Assembly: GCA_017446265.1 (NCBI GenBank)
Contig: JAFSRD010000029.1
Span: 1 to 45,990 of the forward strand
Length of the DNA: 45,990 nucleotides
DNA from: Treponema sp.
GTDB lineage: Bacteria; Spirochaetota; Spirochaetia; Treponematales; Treponemataceae
Direction: 5' to 3'
The position numbers were made by a program, and so were the translations under genes. Below the pieces are notes generated by a model. The model was given only the letters and a program-made list of their open reading frames with translations. It searched no databases and was not told the DNA's origin. This document shows positions 8,001 to 17,620 of this stretch, piece after piece. The first letter of the stretch is position 1. Each line of letters starts with the position of its first letter.

Positions 8001-9674
8001 TCATTTCATAGTGATAATGCTTTTGTCATAATCGCTTGGCGGCACAAATCCCATAAGTTCCATAAGTGTCGCAGGCCAGCTGGAAATTCCAAGCCCTTCG
8101 ACAAGCGTCTGCTCGTATTCATCTTTGTATTCGGGGTCGTAGATGATTGCAGGCACTGGGTTGAGCGAATGCGACGTTTTTGCAAGCGCGTTGCCGTTTG
8201 CGTCACATTTGAGCTTGCCTGTTTTTTTGTCGTGTTCGTACATGTCGTCGCTGTTGCCGTGGTCGGCGGTAATGCACAAAATGCCGCCTTCTTCGTCAAT
8301 CGCCGCTTTAAGCCGCCCAAGTTGCAAATCAAGCGCTTCCATAGAGCACACAACTGCATTGAACACGCCCGTATGCCCTACCATGTCGCCGTTCGGGTAA
8401 TTCAAGCGAATGTGCGCGTATTTTCCGCTTTTAATTGCGTCAATCACTTTGTCTGTAATTTCTGCGCACTTCATCCACGGTCGTTGCTCAAACGGCACAA
8501 CATCGCTTTTCACTTCTTCATAATCTTCAAGCGCATCGTCAAATTTGCCGAGTTTGTTGCCATTGAAAAAATATGTCACATGTCCGTACTTTTGCGTTTC
8601 AGAAATTGCAAGCAGGCGCACGCCGCTTTTTACAAGATACTCGCCCATAACCCTGTCAATGGCAGGCGGCGTTACAAGATACTGGCGCGGAATATGCAAG
8701 TCGCCGTCGTACTCCATCATGCCTGCATATTCCACATGAGGCACGCGCTTTCTGTCAAAGTGAGAAAACTCGCTCTCTTCAAACGCTGCAGTAATTTCAA
8801 GCGCGCGGTCGCCGCGGAAGTTGAAAAAGATAACGCTGTCTCCGTCGTTAATAATTCCGACTGGCGTTTCCTCGCCGTTCTCGCTCGGCAAAGCAATTAC
8901 AAACTCGTGCATGTCTTGGTCAAGCAAACCTGGCGTTTCTTTGCGGTACGTTTCAATTGCCTCTTGCGCGCTTGAAAACCGCCTGCCTTCTCCGAGCACA
9001 TGCGCTTTCCAGCCGCGTTCAACCATGCTCCAGTCCGCGTTGTAGCGATCCATCGTCATATACATGCGTCCGCCGCCAGAAGCAATTTTATAGTCGCAGC
9101 CGAATGATGCAAGAAATTCTTCAAACGACGTAAAGTAATCAAGTGCGCTTGTCGGCTCTACATCACGTCCGTCAAGCAGTGCATGCACGCGGATTTTTTG
9201 CACGCCATCTTTATGCGCTTGCACGATCATCGCTTTAAGGTGCTCAATGTGTGAATGCACATTGCCATCAGAAAGCAAGCCGATAAAATGCAACGCAGCA
9301 CCTGAACGCGCATTTACGTTGCCGAGCAATTTTTTCCACGTGTCGCCTGCAAAAAGCGCACCGCTTTCAAGCGCACTGCTCACAAGTTTTGCTCCTTGCG
9401 CAAACACGCGGCCGCATCCCATTGCGTTGTGACCTACCTCGCTGTTTCCCATGTCATCGTCGCTCGGAAGCCCGACAGCAGTTCCATGCGCTTTAAGCTT
9501 TGTATGCGGGCTTATGCGCGTCAGCATGTCAAGATATTTCATGCGGCTTGCTTTTACCGCATCTCCGTCTTCATATGCACCGTACCCCACGCCATCCATA
9601 ATGACGAGCACCACAGGTCCGCGCCTGCCTTTCCACGCAGGATTTTTTTGCAACGGATGCATTGTGTCTGCCAT
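8001..9674 (-). CDS. gpmI: 2,3-bisphosphoglycerate-independent phosphoglycerate mutase
   Basis: A glycolytic enzyme of 557 residues interconverting 3- and 2-phosphoglycerate through a phosphoserine. VLVIMDGVGYG (23-33) supplies the first metal-binding Asp. The catalytic block DDDMGNSEVGHNAMG holds Ser78. LDGRDVEPTSA and the late ITADHGNSDDM and KTSHSLNPVP blocks provide further metal and substrate residues. AAGGAGT lies 7-8 nt upstream of the ATG. Length is slightly above the usual 510-550. A promoter at 9820-9848 gives a leader of about 140 nt. It converges on the toxin gene at 7980 with only 20 bp between them and no clear terminator. Confidence 0.95.
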   Translation of the reverse strand: MADTMHPLQKNPAWKGRRGPVVLVIMDGVGYGAYEDGDAVKASRMKYLDMLTRISPHTKLKAHGTAVGLPSDDDMGNSEVGHNAMGCGRVFAQGAKLVSSALESGALFAGDTWKKLLGNVNARSGAALHFIGLLSDGNVHSHIEHLKAMIVQAHKDGVQKIRVHALLDGRDVEPTSALDYFTSFEEFLASFGCDYKIASGGGRMYMTMDRYNADWSMVERGWKAHVLGEGRRFSSAQEAIETYRKETPGLLDQDMHEFVIALPSENGEETPVGIINDGDSVIFFNFRGDRALEITAAFEESEFSHFDRKRVPHVEYAGMMEYDGDLHIPRQYLVTPPAIDRVMGEYLVKSGVRLLAISETQKYGHVTYFFNGNKLGKFDDALEDYEEVKSDVVPFEQRPWMKCAEITDKVIDAIKSGKYAHIRLNYPNGDMVGHTGVFNAVVCSMEALDLQLGRLKAAIDEEGGILCITADHGNSDDMYEHDKKTGKLKCDANGNALAKTSHSLNPVPAIIYDPEYKDEYEQTLVEGLGISSWPATLMELMGFVPPSDYDKSIITMK

Positions 9675-9819
9675 GTAACACTCCTTATAAACTCCGCGTT
9701 AACAGACAAATAAGGCATACTTTTTATTATGTTGCCTCACTCGCCCGTAATGATTAAACCTGTTCGGAAACCGCAGTTATTAAACAGACCTATTGCACAA
9801 CTATACTGCTTTTGAAAAA

Positions 9820-9848
9820 ATTATACAAGAAATTGAAAGCAATGTAAA
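9820..9848 (-). promoter_or_regulatory. Promoter for gpmI
   Basis: On the minus strand TTTACA (9843-9848), a 17-nt spacer and TATAAT (9820-9825). A second overlapping pair just downstream (TTGTAT, 17 nt, TATAGT) could also serve. Both leave an untranslated leader of more than 100 nt in which I see no known riboswitch. Confidence 0.65.
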
Positions 9849-9853
9849 ACGGC

Positions 9854-9907
9854 AAGCGATTTTTTTCTTACCGTGTCATTCGTAAGCGATTTTTCTTGCC
9901 GTTGTCA
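9854..9907 (+). repeat. Two-copy 30-bp-period repeat overlapping the leuS -35 box
   Basis: AAGCGATTTTT, then CTT(A/G)CCG and (T)TGTCA, occurs at 9854-9878 and 9884-9907, period 30 bp. The second copy ends in the TTGTCA that serves as -35 for leuS. GGCAAG (9851) and CTTGCC (9895) also pair, so the region can fold as one hairpin or two. Confidence 0.5.
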
Positions 9908-9930
9908 AAAAACACAAATGCAAGTATAAT
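9902..9930 (+). promoter_or_regulatory. Promoter for the leuS-gph-fic operon
   Basis: TTGTCA (9902-9907), 17 nt, TATAAT (9925-9930). Transcription would begin near 9937, just ahead of the GGAG ribosome site at 9945-9948. There is no room for a T-box leader. Confidence 0.8.
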
Positions 9931-9953
9931 GCATTTTAAATTCTGGAGATGCT

Positions 9954-12623
9954 ATGTCAAAATATCCATTTGAAATAATAGAACCAAAGTGGCAGTCATA
10001 TTGGGAAGCGAATAAAACATTCAAAGTGAGCGAGGATGAAAGCGTGCCAAAAGAAAAGCGGCGCTATGTGCTCGACATGTTTCCGTATCCAAGCGGTGCG
10101 GGGCTTCACGTAGGTCATCCTGAAGGCTACACGGCAACAGACATCTACTGCCGCTACTTGCGCATGAACGGCTGCAATGTGCTCCATCCTATGGGCTATG
10201 ACGCGTTTGGGCTTCCTGCAGAAAATTATGCAATTAAAACGGGAACGCACCCGAGAACGACAACAGCTGCGAATATTGAGCACTTTACTAAGCAAATCAA
10301 AGCGCTCGGCTTTTCATATGACTGGGACAGGTGCATCGTCACATGCGACGAGTCGTATTTTAAATGGACGCAGTGGATTTTTTTGCAACTATACAAAAAG
10401 GGGCTTGCATACGAGACTGACTCGCCCATAAATTTTTGCCCCAGTTGCAAAACGGGATTGGCAAACGAAGAAGTAAAAGAAGGAAAGTGCGAGCGCTGCG
10501 GCACAATCGTCACGCGAAAAACAATTCGCCAATGGGTGCTCAAAATCACTTCATATGCAGACCGCTTGCTTAAAGATTTGGACGAGCTTGATTGGCCTGA
10601 AAGCGTCAAGCTCATGCAACAAAATTGGATTGGGCGCTCAACAGGCGCGGAAGTCGATTTTGTCATTGCAGATAAAAACGGCGCTGAAACGGATAAAAAA
10701 CTCACTGTATACACGACCCGCCCCGACACGCTTTTTGGAGCAACATACATGGTCGTCTCCCCTGAGCATCCGCTTGTTGATTTCCTTGCAACTGATGCGC
10801 AAAAAAAAGCAGTGGCGGAATATGTTGCAGCAGCTGCAAAAAAATCGGACTTGGAACGAACCGATTTGGCAAAAGACAAGACAGGCGTTTTTACGGGAAG
10901 CTATGCGTTTAATCCCGTGAACGGCGCAAAAATCCCCATTTGGATTTCCGACTACGTGCTCATTTCATATGGCACTGGTGCAATCATGGCAGTTCCTGCG
11001 CACGACGAGCGCGACTGGGATTTTGCAAAAAAGTTTAATTTGCCAATTGTTAAAGTTGTTGCAGCAAAAGAAGAAGTTGCAGAGCTTGCAAGCGGCGATA
11101 TGCAGGCATCTCTAAAAATATTGCGCGATGCGGCAAAAGACAAAGCAGCGTATGAAAATTTTGTCGCAACATATCCGCACATTTTTAAAGTTGCAGAACA
11201 CTGTACAAGCGCAAAAGACGGCTACTCTATAAACAGCGGCAGCTTTACAGGCATGACGACTCTCGACGCAATAGAGAACATTACCGCGTGGCTTTCAGAA
11301 AAAGGGATTGGCAAAAAAGCGGTGAACTATAAATTGCGCGACTGGATTTTTAGCCGTCAACGGTATTGGGGTGAGCCTATTCCACTCGTGCACTGCGAGA
11401 ACTGCGGTACTGTTCCGCTCGATGAAAAAGATTTGCCGCTTTTGTTGCCCGACGTAAAAACGTATCAGCCGACAGGTACAGGCGAAAGCCCGCTTGCGGG
11501 AATCGATTCGTGGGTGAATTGCACATGCCCAAAATGCGGCGGCAAAGCAAAGCGCGAAACGAACACCATGCCGCAGTGGGCGGGAAGCTGCTGGTATTAT
11601 CTTCGCTACATTGATCCGCACAACACGGAATGTTTTTGCGATAAGAAAAAAGAGCAGTACTGGATGCCTGTCAATTTATATGTCGGTGGCGCGGAGCATG
11701 CAGTGCTCCATCTTTTGTACGCGCGCTTTTGGCACAAAGTGCTTTTCGACATAGGCGCTGTTTCTACAAAAGAACCATTCCAAAAATTAATAAATCAAGG
11801 AATGATTACGTCGTTTGCATACGAGCGCAAAAACAAAACGCTCGTTCCCGCAGACGAAGTTGAAGAAACGCAAGCGGGCGTGTATGTGGAAAAAGCGACA
11901 GGCGAGCATGTTGCACAAGTGATTGCAAAGATGAGCAAGTCGCTCAAAAATGTGGTGAACCCTGACGAAGAAATCAAACAGTATGGCGCAGACAGCGTGC
12001 GCATGTATGAAATGTTCATGGGACCGCTTACCATGTCAAAGCCGTGGAACACACAGGGCATCATAGGAATCCACCGCTTCCTTGAAAAAGTGTGGGCTGT
12101 AGGTGAAAAGCCGCTTTCCGATGTAGACGTGCTTGGCGCGCTCGACGATACGGCGCTTGTTTCCTTGCGAAAGACGTACGCACAGACAGTAAAAAAAGTT
12201 ACTGACGACACGGCAATGCTTTCGTTCAATACGGCAATCAGCCAGATGATGATTTTTATCAACGAGGCGGCAAAGCTTGCATCAATTCCGCGCACAATAT
12301 GGGAAGGATTTGTTAAACTGATTTCGTGCTACGCGCCGCATTTGGGCGAAGAACTCTGGCAAAAACTTGGACACACAAAAACGATTGCGTATGAAGCGTG
12401 GCCGATGTTTGACGAGTCTTTTTGCAAAGACGACACAAAGACAATCGCCGTAATGATAAATGGCAAGCTCCGCGCAACGTTTGAAACCGCTGCGGGCACA
12501 GCAAAAGACGAGCTGCAAAAAATTGCGCTTTCCACAGATGGCGCAAAAAAATATTGTGACGGCAAAGAGATTGTAAAAATTGTCGTCGTACCGGAAAAAT
12601 TAGTAAACATCGTAGTGAAGTAG
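9954..12623 (+). CDS. leuS: Leucyl-tRNA synthetase
   Basis: A class I synthetase of 889 residues that charges tRNA-Leu. [16 protein letters not shown] contains the HIGH-type motif HVGH at 52-55; KMSKS is at about 659-663. Between them are a Cys cluster (CPSC and CERCG near residues 160-180), the connective editing domain with the TTRPDT block, and a second Cys pair (CPKCGG) near 525. After KMSKS come the anticodon-binding helical region and a short C-terminal domain ending in [12 protein letters not shown] is 5 nt before the ATG. Length is normal for bacterial LeuRS. It heads an operon with gph 45 bp downstream. Confidence 0.97.
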   Translation: MSKYPFEIIEPKWQSYWEANKTFKVSEDESVPKEKRRYVLDMFPYPSGAGLHVGHPEGYTATDIYCRYLRMNGCNVLHPMGYDAFGLPAENYAIKTGTHPRTTTAANIEHFTKQIKALGFSYDWDRCIVTCDESYFKWTQWIFLQLYKKGLAYETDSPINFCPSCKTGLANEEVKEGKCERCGTIVTRKTIRQWVLKITSYADRLLKDLDELDWPESVKLMQQNWIGRSTGAEVDFVIADKNGAETDKKLTVYTTRPDTLFGATYMVVSPEHPLVDFLATDAQKKAVAEYVAAAAKKSDLERTDLAKDKTGVFTGSYAFNPVNGAKIPIWISDYVLISYGTGAIMAVPAHDERDWDFAKKFNLPIVKVVAAKEEVAELASGDMQASLKILRDAAKDKAAYENFVATYPHIFKVAEHCTSAKDGYSINSGSFTGMTTLDAIENITAWLSEKGIGKKAVNYKLRDWIFSRQRYWGEPIPLVHCENCGTVPLDEKDLPLLLPDVKTYQPTGTGESPLAGIDSWVNCTCPKCGGKAKRETNTMPQWAGSCWYYLRYIDPHNTECFCDKKKEQYWMPVNLYVGGAEHAVLHLLYARFWHKVLFDIGAVSTKEPFQKLINQGMITSFAYERKNKTLVPADEVEETQAGVYVEKATGEHVAQVIAKMSKSLKNVVNPDEEIKQYGADSVRMYEMFMGPLTMSKPWNTQGIIGIHRFLEKVWAVGEKPLSDVDVLGALDDTALVSLRKTYAQTVKKVTDDTAMLSFNTAISQMMIFINEAAKLASIPRTIWEGFVKLISCYAPHLGEELWQKLGHTKTIAYEAWPMFDESFCKDDTKTIAVMINGKLRATFETAAGTAKDELQKIALSTDGAKKYCDGKEIVKIVVVPEKLVNIVVK

Positions 12624-12668
12624 CGCGCGGCAAAATTGCATGCAGCTGTTTCTCTGCGCAGGAGTTTT

Positions 12669-13361
12669 ATGAAGTACAAAGCGGCTATCTTTGACATGGA
12701 CGGTACGATTCTTGACACGCTCGATGACTTGACAGATGCCACAAATTACGCGCTTGTAAAACACGGCTTTCCCACGTGCACGCGCGAAGCAGTGCGCTCG
12801 TTTGTTGGGAATGGCGCAGGCATGTTGATGAAGCGCGCGCTCGGCATTGAAGCGGACGAACGCGATTGCAGCAGCAAGTTGTTTGAAACAGTGTATGCAG
12901 ATTATTTTGCGTATTACACAGCACATTGCACAGACAAAACAAAAGCGTATGATGGCATTCTTGAGGTGCTCTCGCGCTTGCGTGCTTGTGGCATACGTAC
13001 AGCTGTCGTTTCAAACAAGCCGCACGAAGCGGTGGTGCAGCTGTGCCGCAATTATTTTCCAGACTTATTTGATGAAGCAGTGGGCACGCGAGCTGGCATA
13101 AAAGAAAAGCCTGCTCCCGACGCTGTACTTGAAATTATTAAAAAACTCGGCGTGCAAAAAGACGCGTGCGTATATGTCGGCGATTCAGATGTAGATATTG
13201 ACACGGCAAAAAATTCAGAGCTCGCATGCATAAGCGTTTCATGGGGATTCAAATCGCGTGAATTTTTAGAAGCGCATGGCGCAACGCGCATTGTAGATGC
13301 AGCGGCAGAGCTTGAGGAATTGCTGCTCGACGAGAGAGGAAATGAGCATGAAACAACTTGA
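12669..13361 (+). CDS. gph: Phosphoglycolate phosphatase-like HAD hydrolase
   Basis: The ATG at 12669 is chosen over 12636 because AGGAG lies 6 nt upstream and the HAD fold then begins at once. The 230-residue product has the HAD motifs in order: [10 protein letters not shown] (Asp9 nucleophile, Asp11), VVSNKP (motif II Ser/Thr region), KEKPAPDAV (motif III Lys) and [12 protein letters not shown] (motif IV acids). A helical cap lies between motifs I and II. The Gph/PGP subfamily removes phosphate from 2-phosphoglycolate, for example after DNA repair; other small phosphates are possible. The end overlaps fic by 14 bp. Confidence 0.85.
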   Translation: MKYKAAIFDMDGTILDTLDDLTDATNYALVKHGFPTCTREAVRSFVGNGAGMLMKRALGIEADERDCSSKLFETVYADYFAYYTAHCTDKTKAYDGILEVLSRLRACGIRTAVVSNKPHEAVVQLCRNYFPDLFDEAVGTRAGIKEKPAPDAVLEIIKKLGVQKDACVYVGDSDVDIDTAKNSELACISVSWGFKSREFLEAHGATRIVDAAAELEELLLDERGNEHETT

Positions 13362-13899
13362 TGAAATGAGCCTTGAAAATGCTAAACGGCTTTTTGAAAC
13401 AGGTGATATACATACTATAGAAATCGGCACGACGCGCGGCTTGCAGCAGATACATCAGTACCTTTTTAACGGGCTGTACGATTTTGCTGGAGAAATACGC
13501 GGTAAAAATATCTCGAAAGGCAATTTCCGATTTGCACATAGCCTCTACCTGCATGAAGCGTTGGCAAAAATAGAGCATATGCCAGAAGATTCTTTTGAAG
13601 CGATTGTCGCTAAATATGTGGAAATGAATGTCGCTCATCCTTTTATGGAGGGCAATGGGCGTGCAACGCGCATCTGGTTTGACATGCTGCTCAAAAAACG
13701 GCTTGGCAAAGTGGTGGACTGGCAGCGTATAGATAAAGCGAGCTATTTGCAAGCGATGGAGCGGAGTCCTGTCAATGACCTTGAGCTGCGCACGCTCATT
13801 TTCTCCGCGCTTACAGATGATGTTGAAAATCGAGAAATCACATTTAAAGGCATTGAGCAGTCGTATTATTATGAAGGCTATGAAAAAGGTACTCGGTAA
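13348..13899 (+). CDS. fic: Class III Fic protein AMP-transferase
   Basis: The ATG at 13348 has AGGA about 7 nt upstream; the ATG at 13342 is too close to it. The 183-residue protein carries [12 protein letters not shown] (97-108), an exact match to the Fic core HPFxxGNGRxxR, with the catalytic His97 and phosphate-binding loop. The C-terminal helix has SYYYEG (172-177), fitting the inhibitory [S/T]xxxE[G/N] motif that defines single-domain class III Fics such as the Neisseria protein. The expected reaction is AMP transfer from ATP to a Tyr, Ser or Thr of a target protein, held in check by Glu176. It overlaps gph by 14 bp; no separate antitoxin gene is present, as expected for class III. The target is unknown. 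Confidence 0.9.
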   Translation: MKQLDEMSLENAKRLFETGDIHTIEIGTTRGLQQIHQYLFNGLYDFAGEIRGKNISKGNFRFAHSLYLHEALAKIEHMPEDSFEAIVAKYVEMNVAHPFMEGNGRATRIWFDMLLKKRLGKVVDWQRIDKASYLQAMERSPVNDLELRTLIFSALTDDVENREITFKGIEQSYYYEGYEKGTR

Positions 13900-13938
13900 T
13901 TTGTGCCTGTGCTTTATTACGCTTCCGTCTGCGCACTT

Positions 13939-13969
13939 GCTGCTCGGCGAGTAAAGCAGCTGTTTATTT
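13939..13969 (+). terminator. Weak terminator after fic
   Basis: GCTGCT (13939-13944) pairs with AGCAGC (13955-13960) around a 10-nt loop, followed by a T-rich stretch. It overlaps the stop codon of the converging MATE gene. The stem is short, so this is tentative. Confidence 0.35.
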
Positions 13970-15331
13970 TTGTGCATGCAGCCAACTGCCGTGCGCATAG
14001 TATATAAAGAACGCAATAGATGTAACAATCCAGGTAAGCGGGTAGCACGCCATGACAGTTGCCATTGTATTGTGAATCGGTACTGCGGTAAAAATCCACA
14101 CTACGCGAAGCGCGCATATGCCGAGCATAGTGATTATCATCGGTTTGAACGTGTCGCCTGCACCTCGTATTGTGCCGGAAAGCACTTCAATCGGAACAAA
14201 TGCAATAAAAAACGGTGCGAGCGTGTGGAGCATGTGCATGCCGTGCCTAATTACCGCTTCGTCTTTTGTAAAGAGCAAAAACACGTACTGCCCGACAGCA
14301 TAAAAGAGTGCAGTGCATAAAAGCGCTGTTCCGCTCATAATCACCAATCCTTCTTTTGTTGCCTGCTTTATGCGCTCAAATTTGCGTGCGCCGTAATTTT
14401 GTCCTGCGAATGTTGTGATTGCGATTCCAAATGAACTTGCAGTCATCCAAAAGATAGAATCAAACCTGCCATATGCAGCCCACGCAGCAGCTGTATCTGT
14501 GCCAAAGGAATTGATATTTGAATGGATTATTAAATTTGAAATAGTGTAGAGCGACGACTGCACTCCTGCGGGAAAGCCTACAATAATCATGCGGCGGAGC
14601 AGATGCAGTGCAAAGTGCATTTTCGTGATGTGAAATTGGCAATGCCTGTTTTCCTGATGCGCTAATTTATTAATTGTTAAAACCATGCACAGTGTTTGCG
14701 AAATGACCGTTGCCCATGCCGCTCCTGCGACGCCCCACTTAAACAGCGCAACGCACAGCAAATCGAGCACAATGTTTGCAATGCAGCCAATCACAAGAAT
14801 GATAAATGGGCTTTTGCTGTCGCCGAATGCGTGCAGTATGCCGCTCCCCATGTTGTACACGAGCATAGGGAGCACGCCTGCAAAAAAGATTCGCAAGTAT
14901 ACAATCGATGGCTGCAAAATATCTGCGGGCGTTGAAATCATGCGCATTGCAAACGGTGTAACGAGTATGCCTATGACTGTGAGCACAGCACCGCCCCATA
15001 CTGAAAGCGCTACTGCTGTGTGAATTGCGCGATGCAGTTCCCGTTCGCGATGCGCGCCGTAAAATTGCGAAATGATAATCGTGGCGCCGCTTGCAAGACC
15101 GGTAAAGAATCCAACGAGCAAATTGATGTATGTGCTGCTTCCACCGCTCACTGCCACGAGCGCCTGTTTGCCGAGAAACTGCCCCACAACAATTGCGTCT
15201 ACGGTGTTGTACAACTGCTGAAAAAATGTGCCGAGCATAATCGGAAAGAAAAATGAAAGCAAGCCACGCCACACCGGTCCTTCGAGAATAGCATTTGAAA
15301 TAGCTGTCGCATTTTTTGTTGTCTGTGTCAC
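13964..15331 (-). CDS. MATE-family multidrug/cation antiporter
   Basis: An integral membrane protein with about 12 hydrophobic helices. It opens with LEGPVWRGLLSFFFPIMLG and QQLYNTVDAIVVGQFLG, the standard N-terminal MATE signature, and the second half repeats the pattern (IVGFPAGVQSSLY, GAGDTFKP). Members export drugs or metabolites using Na+ or H+. I start it at GTG 15331: a TATACT box ends 7 nt upstream, and the resulting 455 residues match the family's usual length. The upstream in-frame ATGs at 15433, 15394 and 15373 have no ribosome site and lie before that promoter. It is transcribed divergently from the topoisomerase gene. Confidence 0.85.
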   Translation of the reverse strand: MTQTTKNATAISNAILEGPVWRGLLSFFFPIMLGTFFQQLYNTVDAIVVGQFLGKQALVAVSGGSSTYINLLVGFFTGLASGATIIISQFYGAHRERELHRAIHTAVALSVWGGAVLTVIGILVTPFAMRMISTPADILQPSIVYLRIFFAGVLPMLVYNMGSGILHAFGDSKSPFIILVIGCIANIVLDLLCVALFKWGVAGAAWATVISQTLCMVLTINKLAHQENRHCQFHITKMHFALHLLRRMIIVGFPAGVQSSLYTISNLIIHSNINSFGTDTAAAWAAYGRFDSIFWMTASSFGIAITTFAGQNYGARKFERIKQATKEGLVIMSGTALLCTALFYAVGQYVFLLFTKDEAVIRHGMHMLHTLAPFFIAFVPIEVLSGTIRGAGDTFKPMIITMLGICALRVVWIFTAVPIHNTMATVMACYPLTWIVTSIAFFIYYAHGSWLHAQK

Positions 15332-15338
15332 AGGTGCC

Positions 15339-15344
15339 AGTATA
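15339..15344 (-). promoter_or_regulatory. -10 box for leaderless MATE transcript
   Basis: TATACT on the minus strand, ending 7 nt before GTG 15331. A weak -35 (TCCACA, 15363-15368) lies 18 nt upstream. Confidence 0.5.
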
Positions 15345-15437
15345 GCGTATTTTACAGAACAATGTGGAGACATACAGATGCATGTTGCCATCATAGTAAA
15401 TATGTTGCAGGAGGGAGGCTTTACGCATGGCATTATG

Positions 15438-15466
15438 TTGTAACGTTCATGATTTTTTTATATAAT
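15438..15466 (+). promoter_or_regulatory. Promoter for the topoisomerase gene, leaderless
   Basis: TTGTAA (15438-15443), 17 nt, TATAAT (15461-15466). The ATG at 15474 begins 7 nt after the -10 box, where transcription should start. No Shine-Dalgarno fits in between. Confidence 0.7.
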
Positions 15467-15473
15467 GCTCCAT

Positions 15474-17603
15474 ATGGGTGGTACAGCAAAAAAAAGCGGG
15501 CTTTTAGCGATGGCGGCAAAAGCGGCAGCTAAAAAACCTACGACAAAAACACAAGCAACAAAAAAATCTGGCGCAGCTAAAGAGAGAAAACCCGTTGCGA
15601 GCAGTTCGGCAAAATCTGCATCGCGCGTGGTGGCGCGTTCTTCCTTGTCTGGCACGAAACGTGCAGTGGCAAAATCCGTAGCAGCAAAAGCTTCTTTGAA
15701 AAGTGCGAGTGCAAAATCTACTGCTGCCGCGAAATCCACACAGGTAAAACGCGCCACGCCTAAAAACGGCATTTACGATGAAGACAGCATTTTGCACCTT
15801 GAAGGGCTTGAGCATATCCGCCTGCGTCCGGGCATGTATATAGGCAGCCTCGGCGACGGCTCGAATGAAAACGATGGCATCTACATTTTATTAAAAGAGG
15901 GAATTGACAACGCAATCGATGAGTTTTCGCAAGGCTTCGGAAAACGCATAGACATCAGCATAGAAAAGGGAAGAGTCAAAATCCGCGACTACGGGCGTGG
16001 CATTCCGCTCGGCAAACTTGACGACTGCGTGTCAAACGTAAACACAGGTGCAAAATACAATGACAGCGTGTTTAAGCAAGCAATTGGCATGAACGGCGTG
16101 GGCATAAAAGCGACAAATGCGCTCTCTTCGTATTTCCGTGCCGCCTCAATCCGCGACGGGAAGATGGCTGTTGTTGAATACGAACGCGGCGAAAAGACGA
16201 GTGAAAAATTAACAAAAGCGAAAGACGGTGTAAAAAATGGCACGTACCTTGAATTTGTTCCCGACGAGCAGATGTTCGGCGCGTACTCGTACAATATGGA
16301 CATGGTTGAAAAACGTCTATGGAATTATGCGTACTTGAACCCAGGCCTGCTCATCACGTGCAACGAAAAAGAATACAAGAGCGAAAAAGGGCTTGAGGAT
16401 TTGCTCACGAATGAAATGGGAAAAAGCAAGCCGCTTTATCCTGTGTTCACGTATAACGGCAAGGCGATTCAATTTGTGCTCACACATACGAACAGCCTTG
16501 ACAAATTCGTGTACTCGTTTGTAAACGGTCAGAGCACTGAAGACGGTGGAACGCACGTTACGTCGTTCCTTGACGGATTTACAAAAGGCGTGAGCGCGTT
16601 CTACAAAAAAGAATACGACGTACGCGATGCGACGGGCGGCTTGTTTGTTGCGCTTAAAATAGGCATTGACAATCCCATGTTTACGAGCCAGACGAAAAAC
16701 AAGCTCGGCAACGTAGAAGTGCGTTCCCCGATTATGAAAGAGACGCAATTTGCAATAGATGACTGGCTGCGGCACAATCCTGACATTGCAGGCGAAATTG
16801 AAGAAAAAATTATTAAGAATCAAAAAGCGCACGCGGAGATAAACAGCGTCACTGACAAGCAGATTCGCGAGGCGGCAAAAAGCGTTACGCTCAAAATCCC
16901 GAAACTCAAGGACTGCCGCTATCACGTGCAGGATGGCGAAAAAGGCGCGGAGTCGATGATTTTCATAACGGAAGGAGATTCTGCGACTGGCTCAATGGTT
17001 GGTTCACGCGATGTTGCAACGCAGGCAATTTTTTCACTGCGCGGAAAACCGGAAAACATGTATGGAAAGCGAAAATCAGCATTGTATGAAAACGAAGAGC
17101 TTAAAAATTTGACGTTTTCGCTTGGCATTCAAAAAGACATTGGCGATTTACGCTACGAAAAAATTGTGATTGCAACAGACGCTGACAACGACGGCTACCA
17201 TATCCGAAACCTTGTGCTCACGTATTTTTTGCTCTATTTTCAGGAAATTGTGACGAGCGGACATGTGTATATTTTGGAAACGCCGCTTTTCCGCGTGCGC
17301 AACAAGACGACGACGCGCTACTGCTACAGCGAAGCTTCACGCGACAAGGCGCTCAAAGCGCTCGGTGCAAGCGCAGAAGTAACGCGCTTTAAAGGTTTGG
17401 GAGAAATCAGCCCCGGCGAGTTCGGGCAGTTCATTCATCCGCGCAAAGCAGGTGAGAGCGAAGATGTGGGCATTCACTTGACGCCCGTCACCATAGAGAC
17501 GCTCAAGACAGTGCCAAAAGTGCTCCAATTTTATATGGGTAAGAATACGCCCGAACGACGCAACTTTATTGTGCATCACTTGGCAGAAGAAATTGATGCG
17601 TAG
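15474..17603 (+). CDS. parE: Type II topoisomerase ATPase subunit (ParE/GyrB family) with histone-H1-like tail
   Basis: Start at ATG 15474, since the ATG at 15465 lies inside the -10 box. The 709-residue protein begins with a tail (1-98) made almost only of Ala, Lys, Ser, Thr and Arg, like a bacterial histone-H1-type DNA-binding tail. The enzyme starts at YDEDSILHLEGLEHIRLRPGMYIG. The GHKL ATPase motifs follow: EGIDNAIDEF, DYGRGIPLG and GMNGVGIKATNALS. The TOPRIM part has EGDSATGS (usually EGDSAGGS) and DADNDGYHIRNL (usually DADVDGSHI). It ends with GLGEISPGEF. With its GyrA/ParC-like partner, which is not in this window, it would cut and rejoin both DNA strands. Whether it is Topo IV or a second gyrase cannot be decided by eye. 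The H1-like tail is unusual. Confidence 0.88.
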   Translation: MGGTAKKSGLLAMAAKAAAKKPTTKTQATKKSGAAKERKPVASSSAKSASRVVARSSLSGTKRAVAKSVAAKASLKSASAKSTAAAKSTQVKRATPKNGIYDEDSILHLEGLEHIRLRPGMYIGSLGDGSNENDGIYILLKEGIDNAIDEFSQGFGKRIDISIEKGRVKIRDYGRGIPLGKLDDCVSNVNTGAKYNDSVFKQAIGMNGVGIKATNALSSYFRAASIRDGKMAVVEYERGEKTSEKLTKAKDGVKNGTYLEFVPDEQMFGAYSYNMDMVEKRLWNYAYLNPGLLITCNEKEYKSEKGLEDLLTNEMGKSKPLYPVFTYNGKAIQFVLTHTNSLDKFVYSFVNGQSTEDGGTHVTSFLDGFTKGVSAFYKKEYDVRDATGGLFVALKIGIDNPMFTSQTKNKLGNVEVRSPIMKETQFAIDDWLRHNPDIAGEIEEKIIKNQKAHAEINSVTDKQIREAAKSVTLKIPKLKDCRYHVQDGEKGAESMIFITEGDSATGSMVGSRDVATQAIFSLRGKPENMYGKRKSALYENEELKNLTFSLGIQKDIGDLRYEKIVIATDADNDGYHIRNLVLTYFLLYFQEIVTSGHVYILETPLFRVRNKTTTRYCYSEASRDKALKALGASAEVTRFKGLGEISPGEFGQFIHPRKAGESEDVGIHLTPVTIETLKTVPKVLQFYMGKNTPERRNFIVHHLAEEIDA

Positions 17604-17620
17604 GGCATGCAATCATTACA

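Noticed and set aside
8169..8975. A 268-codon plus-strand frame opposite gpmI
   Set aside because: It is the antisense shadow of a well-supported glycolytic gene; composition is rich in His, Cys and Arg with no recognisable motif.
9675..9953. T-box or other amino-acid riboswitch before leuS
   Set aside because: The promoter at 9902-9930 leaves a leader of under 20 nt, and no T-box sequence or specifier stem is visible.
10226..10879. A 217-codon minus-strand frame opposite leuS
   Set aside because: Antisense shadow of the synthetase; Ser/Cys-rich with no start signal.
13332..15433. Fic and the MATE gene as a phage or mobile insertion
   Set aside because: Gene overlaps, codon style and the absence of repeats or an integrase give no sign of insertion.
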